From: Solirubrobacterales bacterium
GTDB taxonomy: Bacteria > Actinomycetota > Thermoleophilia > Solirubrobacterales > Solirubrobacteraceae
Direction: 5' to 3'
NCBI GenBank assembly: GCA_019239445.1
Contig: JAFAZV010000275.1
Location: 1-38,171, forward strand
DNA length: 38,171 nt
Below the pieces are notes generated by a model. The model was not told the origin of the DNA, did no database searches, and worked only from the letters and a program-made list of their open reading frames with translations. Shown here piece after piece: positions 25,489 to 33,258 of this stretch; the stretch's first letter is position 1; every line of letters begins with the position of its first letter. The position numbers were made by a program, and so were the translations under genes.

Positions 25489-26493
25489 GTGAGCCCTTCC
25501 GCCAAGCGCGTCACGATCCGCGAGGTGGCCGACGCCGTAGGGCTGTCTCCGGCCGCAGTCTCCTACGCGTTGCGGGGTATCAACGTCTCCGAGGAGACTC
25601 AGGAGCGGGTGCGCAAGGCGGCGAGCGAGCTCGGCTACGAGGCGAACCCGATCGCGCGGGCGCTGGTCAGCGGCCGCACGGGCACGGTCGGCATTCTCGG
25701 GCTCTCGCTCGAGGACCTCTCACAGCAGCAACTTGTGGCCCAGGCCGGCCGGGCGCTGCTGGCAGAAGAGCGATTCGCGCTGATCCTCGACCCGCGCGGC
25801 GATCCGGACCGGCAGCGGTCGCTGGCGACGCAGCTGCGCGATCAGCACGTCGACGGGCTGATCGTCTCGCCGGTCGACCCGGCCGATGACTTCTGGCCTG
25901 AACTCGCCGCCACACTGGCGGTGGTCTCGATCGGCGACGCCTTGGCGGGCGGCGCGGTCGGAGAAGTTCTGTTCGACAACCGCAACGGCATCCGCGCGGC
26001 GCTGGAGCACCTGTACTCGCTCGGACACCGGCGGCTGGCCGTGCTGCGCCCGCCGGGATCTCCGACCAACGACAGGCCGGCGGAGGTGATCGTCGCTGCC
26101 GAAGCGCAGAGGCTGGACCTGGATGTGGACTCGGTCAGTACGCCGTATCAGCTCGACGCGGCGACGACGGTGGCGCGGCAGCTGCTCCAGGCTCCGCGCC
26201 CGCCAACGGCCGTGTTCTGCTTCTCGGACTCGATTGCTTACGGCGTGTACGCCGCCGCACGCGAGCTAGGGCTGGCGATCCCGGAGCAGCTGTCGGTCGT
26301 GGGCTACGACGATCACCCGATCTCGGCCCTGCTCGCACCGCCGCTGACCAGCTTCGACTGGGACACCGAGCGGGTTGTGGACACGGCGGTGGGCATGGTC
26401 CTCGGCGCGATCGAGGAGCGCGGCCGCCGGCGCCGGCGCGTCTTGATCGAGCCGACGCTGAGGGAGCGCGGATCCACGGCCAGGCGGCAGTGA
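25489..26493 (+). CDS. LacI-family transcriptional regulator
   Basis: VTIREVADAVGLSPAAVSYALRGINVSEETQERVRKAASELGYEANPIARALVSGRTGTVGIL, ending in a periplasmic-binding-like domain (LGLAIPEQLSVVGYDDHPISALLAPPLTS). GTG at 25489. Confidence 0.93.
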   Translation: MSPSAKRVTIREVADAVGLSPAAVSYALRGINVSEETQERVRKAASELGYEANPIARALVSGRTGTVGILGLSLEDLSQQQLVAQAGRALLAEERFALILDPRGDPDRQRSLATQLRDQHVDGLIVSPVDPADDFWPELAATLAVVSIGDALAGGAVGEVLFDNRNGIRAALEHLYSLGHRRLAVLRPPGSPTNDRPAEVIVAAEAQRLDLDVDSVSTPYQLDAATTVARQLLQAPRPPTAVFCFSDSIAYGVYAAARELGLAIPEQLSVVGYDDHPISALLAPPLTSFDWDTERVVDTAVGMVLGAIEERGRRRRRVLIEPTLRERGSTARRQ

Positions 26494-26539
26494 CGCGCTG
26501 AGGAACGCGCTCGGGAGCGCGCCTTTACAAAATCTCTAT

Positions 26540-26566
26540 GGCCGCGCGCTCATTCTTAGCGCGGCC
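26540..26566. terminator. Hairpin downstream of the LacI gene
   Basis: ggccgcgc (26540-26547) / 11-nt loop / gcgcggcc (26559-26566); no clear T-tract. Confidence 0.4.
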
Positions 26567-26598
26567 TTGACCGCCGGGCGCGCACCATTGGCTGGACG

Positions 26599-27096
26599 AT
26601 GTCAGTCGCGGCTCAGCCACCGCCTGTCGAGACTCATCTACGGGGCCCGACCGCCCGCGCTCGCCCCCGCCGCCCGCTGCAGGATCTGCGCGTCCTGATC
26701 GTGGCGGCGTGGCGCGGAGCAGCGCTAGATCGCGAACTGGCTGCCGGCGCCAACCCTCACCTCAGCGCGCTGCTCGCCCGCAGAGCCCAGACACTGACGA
26801 GCGCCCGCAACCGCAATACAGTCGGGCGCGGCCTGGCACGCGCGCTGCGAAGCGCGCAACGGCCGCCGGGCGGTTTCACGGCCGCGATCTGGCCGGTGAC
26901 ATCCGAGCTGCTCGCCGCCGAGGCGGTGCTGAGGGCGCTCGATCTGCGGCTGCGCGATGGGCGACCGATTCAGCCTCAGGGTATGGCGCTGCTGCGGCAG
27001 CTGCTCACCGATCCCGGCAGTGCGCTCTATCAGGCCGGCGAGCGCGGAACGCTCGCCAGCGAGCTGCGCGCTGCCGCCGCCGCACTTGGACGGTGA
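26599..27096 (+). CDS. Conserved hypothetical protein
   Basis: 165-aa ORF LRVLIVAAWRGAALDRELAAGANPHLSALLARRAQTLTSARNRNTVGRGLARAL...GMALLRQLLTDPGSALYQAGERGTLASELRAAAAALGR; helical, with ordered heptad-like character. Confidence 0.65.
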   Translation: MSVAAQPPPVETHLRGPTARARPRRPLQDLRVLIVAAWRGAALDRELAAGANPHLSALLARRAQTLTSARNRNTVGRGLARALRSAQRPPGGFTAAIWPVTSELLAAEAVLRALDLRLRDGRPIQPQGMALLRQLLTDPGSALYQAGERGTLASELRAAAAALGR

Positions 27097-27232
27097 TCGT
27101 GGCGCGGGGGTGCCCGTTCAGGAGATAGTCATGTCGGTGGCACAACCTGCCGATCATGGCTCATATGCACAAGCCGACGCCTCCCGGCTCTTCTCGCCGG
27201 CTCGTGCCCGACGGCGCTCCCTCTCCTGAGCC

Positions 27233-28819
27233 GTGAGCGCCAAAGCCCCGGCGAGGCGCCGCGCCCTGGCCGCCGTCGTCGCTGCCGTCGCCGTCGTCTG
27301 CGCGGTGACTCTCCTTCTCGGTGAACCACTCGAGGTCGCCGACGTCGACGCGATCCGCACCGGGCATCCGGCCGTAGCGCAGGCTGCCGAGACGCCCGCG
27401 GACCTGACCAAGATCGTCGTGACGAGCGCTCCGGTCGCCGGGTCGCGGCCGATAGCGCCCGGGTTCCTGGGGCTGTCGTTCGAGTTCCGGGGCGTCCGGG
27501 CGTATACCGGCGCCAACCCGCGGAGGATCAACCCGGTCCTGGAGCAGCTCGTGCGCAACCTGGCTCCTGGGCAAGCGCCGGTTCTCCGCATCGGTGGCGA
27601 CAGCACCGACTCGACGTGGTGGCCGACGTCTCGGCTGCTTCGGCCCGGAGGCGTCAGCTATGCCCTCACCCCGGCCTGGCTCGCCACAACCCGCGCGTTG
27701 GTCCGAGATCTGGGCGCCCGAGTGATCCTCGGGGTGAACTTGGAAGCCGCACGCCCGACTCTCGCCCGCGCCGAGGCGCAAGCGTTGATCACCGGGTTAC
27801 GGCGGAGCGCCGTGCAAGCGATCGAGATCGGCAACGAGCCCAGCACCTACGGGAAATTCCCCTGGTATCGCCGCGGCAACGAGCTGGTCTACGCCCGGCG
27901 CCACGGCTACCGCTTCGCCAACTTCATCCGCGACTTCTCAAGCTTTCGCCGGCGTCTGCCCCAAATCCCACTCGCGGGACCAAGTCTCGGCGGGTACGGA
28001 TGGATGCCGCGGCTACGCGCATTCCTAAATGCCGAGCCCGCGGTTTCAACCGTCACATTTCACCGCTATCCGCTCGATCGGTGCTTCGCGCCGCCGGGAT
28101 CAGCGGAGCAGGCAACGCTGCGCAACCTTCTCTCTCCGTTTGCGGCAAGCGGCTTTCTCGCCCACATACCCCGCTATGCCGCTCTGGCTCACGCGCACGG
28201 TGATGCCTTCCGAATCGACGAGATGAACTCCGTCGCATGCAGCGGCAAGCGCGGGCTCAGCGACACGTTTGCGTCCGCGCTCTGGGTGGTCGATGCGCTG
28301 TTCGAGATGGTCCGGGCGGGCGTCGACGGAGTGAACGTACACACCTTCCCGGGCGCCGCCTATCAGCTGTTCGCGTTCAAGCGTCAGGCCGGCCGCTGGT
28401 CCGCGCTCGTCGAGCCGGAGTACTACGGCCTGCTCCTGTTCGCGCGCGCGGCGCCCCCGACCTCGCGGTTGCTCGAAGTTAAAAGCACGACGCCGCGCAG
28501 CGTGAAGACGTGGGCGACCGAGGCTCCCGATGGGGCCGTTCATGTCGTAATCATCAACAAGAGCCTGCACACCCGCCTGAACGCGGTGGTCCGCATGCCC
28601 GGCCTGGCGCACGTGGCAACGTTCCAGCGCATGACCGCGCCGGCTGCGGCTGCCGAGCATGGCGTCGCGCTCGCGGGACAGCGATTCGCCGCACCGTCGA
28701 GCACGGGCCGCCTCATGGGCCCCGTTCAGACCTACTCGCTGCGAGGCTCGGCCGGCGGCTTCCACGTCACCTTGGGCCCGGCGAGCGCCGCGCTGCTGAG
28801 CAGTCAGAGTAACGGCTGA
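27233..28819 (+). CDS. Secreted glycoside hydrolase, GH79-like (heparanase/beta-glucuronidase type)
   Basis: N-terminal hydrophobic signal/anchor; FLGLSFEFRGVRAY, VLRIGGDSTDSTWW, AIEIGNEPSTYGKF (candidate acid/base Glu), FRIDEMNSVACSGKRGLSDTFASALWVVDALFEMVRAGVDGVNVHTFPG (candidate nucleophile Glu in DEMNS). Confidence 0.85.
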   Translation: MSAKAPARRRALAAVVAAVAVVCAVTLLLGEPLEVADVDAIRTGHPAVAQAAETPADLTKIVVTSAPVAGSRPIAPGFLGLSFEFRGVRAYTGANPRRINPVLEQLVRNLAPGQAPVLRIGGDSTDSTWWPTSRLLRPGGVSYALTPAWLATTRALVRDLGARVILGVNLEAARPTLARAEAQALITGLRRSAVQAIEIGNEPSTYGKFPWYRRGNELVYARRHGYRFANFIRDFSSFRRRLPQIPLAGPSLGGYGWMPRLRAFLNAEPAVSTVTFHRYPLDRCFAPPGSAEQATLRNLLSPFAASGFLAHIPRYAALAHAHGDAFRIDEMNSVACSGKRGLSDTFASALWVVDALFEMVRAGVDGVNVHTFPGAAYQLFAFKRQAGRWSALVEPEYYGLLLFARAAPPTSRLLEVKSTTPRSVKTWATEAPDGAVHVVIINKSLHTRLNAVVRMPGLAHVATFQRMTAPAAAAEHGVALAGQRFAAPSSTGRLMGPVQTYSLRGSAGGFHVTLGPASAALLSSQSNG

Positions 28820-28856
28820 CGCCTCGCGAGCCGTCCCGGGTCGCAATACTTGCCGC

Positions 28857-29525
28857 GTGCTTTCCAACAAGGTGTTCGTGCTCGAGGACGACCCTCACCT
28901 TCGTGACGTGCTCGTCCGCAGCCTGCGCGCGGAGGGTTTCGAGGCCCGGGGCATGGCCACGGCACATCAGCTGCTCGAAATCGTGGCCGGAGGCAGTCCG
29001 GACGCATTCGTGATCGACATCGGCCTCCCCGATGCCGATGGGCGCGACGTGTGCCAGGCCCTCCGGGCGCGCGGCATCACCACGCCGGTGCTGTTTCTGA
29101 CTGCGCGCGATGCGCTGCCGGATCGGCTCGCGGGCTTCAGCGCGGGCGGCGACGACTACGTTACGAAGCCGTTCGATCTCGAAGAGGTGATCGCGCGCCT
29201 TCAGGCGCTGACGCGTCGCCTGAACCCAGAGCCAGCACTCGAACTGGCCGGGCTCAGCCTGGATCCGACCGAGCACGTGGTGAGCCAGGATGGCGCCAGG
29301 GTGAGCTTGACGCCGACCGAGTTCCGGCTGCTGAGCGCGCTCGCTGGGCGCCAGGGGAAGACGTGCCGGCGGGCGGAGCTGATCCGCGCAGCGTGGCCAT
29401 TCGGCGCCATCGTCCACGACAACACGCTCGACGTCTACATTGCGCGCCTTCGGCGGAAGCTTCGCGCCCTTTCCGATTCGCCCACGATCGTCACCTCGCA
29501 CGGGACCGGGTATCGCCTGCAGTGA
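28857..29525 (+). CDS. OmpR-family response regulator
   Basis: VFVLEDDPHLRDVLVRSL, VIDIGLPDADGRDVCQ, LFLTARDALPDRLAGFSAGGDDYVTKPF, C-terminal winged helix LTPTEFRLLSALAGRQGKTCRRAELI...TLDVYIARLRRKL...GTGYRLQ. Confidence 0.95.
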   Translation: MLSNKVFVLEDDPHLRDVLVRSLRAEGFEARGMATAHQLLEIVAGGSPDAFVIDIGLPDADGRDVCQALRARGITTPVLFLTARDALPDRLAGFSAGGDDYVTKPFDLEEVIARLQALTRRLNPEPALELAGLSLDPTEHVVSQDGARVSLTPTEFRLLSALAGRQGKTCRRAELIRAAWPFGAIVHDNTLDVYIARLRRKLRALSDSPTIVTSHGTGYRLQ

Positions 29526-30850
29526 TGGGTTCACGCTTGGGATTACGCTGGCGCTTACAGCTGTCGGTGGTCGGCGCGGTTGGGCTGGCTCTGGTGGTGT
29601 TGATCGCCGCGTTCAACGTGCTACTGCGCGAACGGCTGAGCGCGGACGCCGATAACGTGCTGGCGGCGCGGGCCTCAGCCGAGGTCGCGACACTCCAGAT
29701 CCACGACGGGAGAGTCATCGCACCCGAGGCGCCGGATGCGGGCGCGCTCGACGCACGTACTTGGGTGTTCTCAGGCCGAAGGATGATCGAGGCACCGCGC
29801 AGCGATCCAGTGACCGAGGCCGCGGCCCGCAGGATGGGCCTGCGTTCGCGCGGCGCCGCGGACGTCACTTCGACGCAGCGCCGGCTGCACGTAGTGCCGG
29901 TGCTCGAGCATCGACGGCGGGTGGGCGCGGTCGTGGCCGAGGTCTCCCTTGCTCCGTATGACAACACCGCACATACGGCGCTGATCGCGTCGCTCGTGCT
30001 GGGCGGGGTGATCCTCGTCCTTGTTGCGGTCGCGGCGCGCTATGTCATCTCGGCCGCGCTAGGCCCGGTTGCACACATGACTGCGCAGGCGGCAGCATGG
30101 AGCCAGGCCGACACCGGACGGCGTTTCGCCCTGGGACCGCCACGCGACGAGCTGACGCAACTTGCAGCCACGCTCGACAGCCTGCTCGACCGCGTTGCCA
30201 CCAGCCTGCGACACGAGCAGCGCTTCTCCTCTGAGCTCTCGCACGAGCTCCGCTCGCCGCTGGCGAACGTGATCGCCGAGGCGCAGTTGGCTTTGCGCCA
30301 CCCGCGCAGGAGCGCCGAGCATCAAGCCGGGTACGAGCGAGTCCTGGCCAGTGCCCAGCAGATGCGTCGAACGCTGGAGACGCTACTGAGCGCGGCGCGG
30401 GTAGAGCTGCAGGGACCGCACGGGAGCGGCGACGCGTCGGCCGCCGTACGTGCCGCCGTCGACGGGTGTAGGCCGGTCGCCGACAACCGAGGGATCAGCG
30501 TCGCCTCGGTGCTTCCCGAGCATGCGTTCAGGATCGGCGTCGAAACCGAAGTTGCCGAGCGGGTGTTGGCGCCACTGCTCGAAAACGCCTGCCGCTTTGG
30601 TATGAACACTGTCACCGTTTCGGCGCAGCGGAGCAACGGGGCCGTCGAGCTTTACGTCGCCGACGATGGCGCCGGGGTTCCCCCGCGCGACCGCGAGCGA
30701 ATATTCGAACCCGGGTTCTCATCCGGGCACGCCAGCGCCGGTTTAGGGCTGCCGCTCGCCCGCCGCCTCGCTCGAGCCGCGGGTGGGGACGTGGAGCTAG
30801 TGGACCGCGGCTCCGGTGCTGTCTTCGTCATCCGTCTGCCCGCCGCGTAG
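29525..30850 (+). CDS. Membrane sensor histidine kinase
   Basis: TM segments LSVVGAVGLALVVLIAAFNVLL and ALIASLVLGGVILVLVAVAARYVI, H-box FSSELSHELRSPLANVIAEAQLAL, N-box LLENACRFG, G-box DDGAGVPPRDRERIFEPGF, AGLGLPLARRLARAAGG. ATG overlaps the regulator stop (TGATG). Confidence 0.95.
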   Translation: MGSRLGLRWRLQLSVVGAVGLALVVLIAAFNVLLRERLSADADNVLAARASAEVATLQIHDGRVIAPEAPDAGALDARTWVFSGRRMIEAPRSDPVTEAAARRMGLRSRGAADVTSTQRRLHVVPVLEHRRRVGAVVAEVSLAPYDNTAHTALIASLVLGGVILVLVAVAARYVISAALGPVAHMTAQAAAWSQADTGRRFALGPPRDELTQLAATLDSLLDRVATSLRHEQRFSSELSHELRSPLANVIAEAQLALRHPRRSAEHQAGYERVLASAQQMRRTLETLLSAARVELQGPHGSGDASAAVRAAVDGCRPVADNRGISVASVLPEHAFRIGVETEVAERVLAPLLENACRFGMNTVTVSAQRSNGAVELYVADDGAGVPPRDRERIFEPGFSSGHASAGLGLPLARRLARAAGGDVELVDRGSGAVFVIRLPAA

Positions 30851-30860
30851 CTGCACGAGC

Positions 30861-32045
30861 TCAGCGCATGATGCCCGTGTGGCCGAGCGAATACCGGCCA
30901 GGCTGCGGCCACACGCACAGCCCGTGCGGGCCGGCGCCCACCGGGATGCGGTGTAGCAGCTTGCCGGACCGGGTGTCGATCTCATAAGCCGCGCCGTCGT
31001 AGCGTCCCGATAGCCACATCGTGCTCCCAGACGCCGACACGCCACCCATGTCGGGGCTGCCGCCGGGAATCGACCACGTCTTCACCACGCGCCGAGTCGC
31101 AAAGCTGACCACCGAGACCATCCCCGCCGAGCGGTCGGTGACGTACAGGAACCGAGCATCGCGGCTCGGGTACAGCCCGTGCGCGTCGGGTCCGGTGCCG
31201 ATGAAGCCGATCCGCCTGAACGATCGTGCACTGAACACCCAGAGGCCGCCGATGTAACGGTCGGCGACATAGAACACCCGACCGTCCGGAGACAGCTTCA
31301 CGTCCTGCGGGGAGGCGCCAGAGGGCAGCGGGATGGTCCGAATGACGCGCTCCGCGCCGACGTCGACGACGATCATGGCTCCGCCGAACTCGCAGCTGGC
31401 GAGCATCCGGCGCCCGTCGGCGGTGAAATCGGCATGGTTCACGCCGGCACACTGAGGGACCGCGAGCGAGTGGTGCAACCTCATCGTGTGCGCGTCTCGG
31501 AAGTCGATTTGGCGCAGGCGCTCTGCCATCACGACGGCATAGCGCCCGTCCGGCGTGAAGTACATGTTGTACGGATCGGTGACCGCAACTTCCCGCCCCG
31601 GCGCGCCGGTGCGGGGATCAATCGGGGTGAGCGTGTTCCCGATGTCGTTGGTCACCCAAAGCGTCCGCAGGTCGTAGGAGGGAACGACGTGCTGAGGGAG
31701 TGCTCCGACCGCGAACTGGCGCACGACATGGAGGGTGTTCGGATCGATCTCCGTGACCGTGTCGCTGCCGCTGTTGGGGACGTAGATCAGCGGGCGGTCG
31801 TTTCTGACGGCCGGAGACAGGTTGCCGGGCACGTCGGCGGCGTACACGTTGTGTGGATCCAAGGCAGCCGGCGCGTGGTGCGCTGACGCGGTAGGCGCGG
31901 TGCCGGCCCCCGCGGCCGCCGAGGACGCGGTCGCAGTGGACGTTGCGTGCGGCTTAGAGGAGCCACCGCACCCGGCTGCGGCGATCAGGCCAAGCAGCAT
32001 GAGGCCGAGCAGGGCCGCGCGCTTGCAGGTGGAGATCGCCGACAT
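30861..32045 (-). CDS. YncE-like / YVTN beta-propeller lipoprotein
   Basis: Lipobox-like LMLLGLIAAAGCGG; repeats such as LIYVPNSGSDTVTEIDPNTLHVVRQFAVG, DVKLSPDGRVFYVADRYIGGLWVF, RFLYVTDRSAGMVSVVSFATRRVVKTWSI. Confidence 0.88.
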   Translation of the reverse strand: MSAISTCKRAALLGLMLLGLIAAAGCGGSSKPHATSTATASSAAAGAGTAPTASAHHAPAALDPHNVYAADVPGNLSPAVRNDRPLIYVPNSGSDTVTEIDPNTLHVVRQFAVGALPQHVVPSYDLRTLWVTNDIGNTLTPIDPRTGAPGREVAVTDPYNMYFTPDGRYAVVMAERLRQIDFRDAHTMRLHHSLAVPQCAGVNHADFTADGRRMLASCEFGGAMIVVDVGAERVIRTIPLPSGASPQDVKLSPDGRVFYVADRYIGGLWVFSARSFRRIGFIGTGPDAHGLYPSRDARFLYVTDRSAGMVSVVSFATRRVVKTWSIPGGSPDMGGVSASGSTMWLSGRYDGAAYEIDTRSGKLLHRIPVGAGPHGLCVWPQPGRYSLGHTGIMR

Positions 32046-33163
32046 CAACCGCTCTGGGGCGCCGGGTGCAGGAGATACATCCGGTCGCTGACCGTCCCGT
32101 CAGCGGTGCGCCCGCCGACGACCAGAACTCCGCCGGAGACCGTTGCCGCGCCCGCATCCGAGAGCCCGACCGGCAGTCGGCCGGCTCGGGTCACGCGTCC
32201 GCGGATCGGGTCGATGGCCATGATCTCGTCGCTCTGCGTCCCCTGGGTGCCCCCTCGGCCGCCGACGACGTACGCCCGCCCGTTCAGCGCCACCGCGGCA
32301 GCATGCGTCAGCGGACGCGGCAACACACCGATCTGCTCGACCTGGCGGGTGGCCGGATCGAACGCGAGGATCGCGCGGGACGCGGAATCGCCAACCGAGC
32401 CACCGATGATCAGCAGTCGCGCAGCAAGTGCTGTGACCGCCGCATAGCGAACCGGGTGCGGAAGCTGAGCGACGACCTGCCCGGTGCCGGAGCCTTTCCA
32501 GGCCACGATCGAGCGCAGCGGCTCGGTTCCCGTATAGCCGCCGACGACGTAGACGACGCCGTCGAGCGTGGCCGCGGCGACGTCTGACGCCGGTGCCGGC
32601 AGGCGACCCACGGTCGCCGTCGGTCCGCCGCCGGTGGCGATGATCTCGTCGTGCGAGGGCTCGCCGCCCCCGAGCAAGAAGGCGCGCCCGGCGAGCGTCG
32701 CTGCGGCCGCGTCGTGCACTGCGGCGGGTAGCGGATTCAGGCGCCGCGCATGTCCGGCGCCGGCGAGCACCACGTCGGCGGTCGAGCTGTCGGCGGAATC
32801 GAGGCCTCCCATCAAGATGGCGCGCCCGCCAACCGCCGTCGTCGCCGGGTTACGCACGGGCGCCGGCAGTACGCCCGCTGAGCGCGGTTCCAAGCGCAGC
32901 CCTTCCCGCGGCGCGGTCGGCTTGGGATGTGCGGCCGCGGCGGAGCGGGTGGACGAGCTCGCCGAGGAGGCACTGCCACCCGAAGAACCCCCGCAGGCTG
33001 CGAGCAGCGCAGCTGCTACGACGGCGGACGCGCAGCAGCGAGCTGCACCACGTGGAGAGGCGAACAGGCCCAAGCGACGGAATCGTGCTCGTGGCACCTG
33101 AACCCGTCCTGAACGAGCCCGCAGGCTCGGATCGCGCGGGCGCGCGAGGAGGTCGTGCGTCAT
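32045..33163 (-). CDS. Kelch-type beta-propeller lipoprotein
   Basis: VVAAALLAACGGSSGG lipobox-like; repeats AAATLAGRAFLLGGGEPSHDEI, AAATLDGVVYVVGGYTGTEPLRSI, AAVALNGRAYVVGGRGGTQGTQSDEI, AATVSGGVLVVGGRTADGTVSDRMYLL. Confidence 0.88.
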   Translation of the reverse strand: MTHDLLARPRDPSLRARSGRVQVPRARFRRLGLFASPRGAARCCASAVVAAALLAACGGSSGGSASSASSSTRSAAAAHPKPTAPREGLRLEPRSAGVLPAPVRNPATTAVGGRAILMGGLDSADSSTADVVLAGAGHARRLNPLPAAVHDAAAATLAGRAFLLGGGEPSHDEIIATGGGPTATVGRLPAPASDVAAATLDGVVYVVGGYTGTEPLRSIVAWKGSGTGQVVAQLPHPVRYAAVTALAARLLIIGGSVGDSASRAILAFDPATRQVEQIGVLPRPLTHAAAVALNGRAYVVGGRGGTQGTQSDEIMAIDPIRGRVTRAGRLPVGLSDAGAATVSGGVLVVGGRTADGTVSDRMYLLHPAPQSG

Positions 33164-33258
33164 CGTGTGCGGATCGGAGGAGTGTCGGGGCTCGTCGGCA
33201 GCTCGGGCAACTCGGCCAGCAGGCTAGATGAAGGACGAAACTGGCGCGGGTCCAGGTG

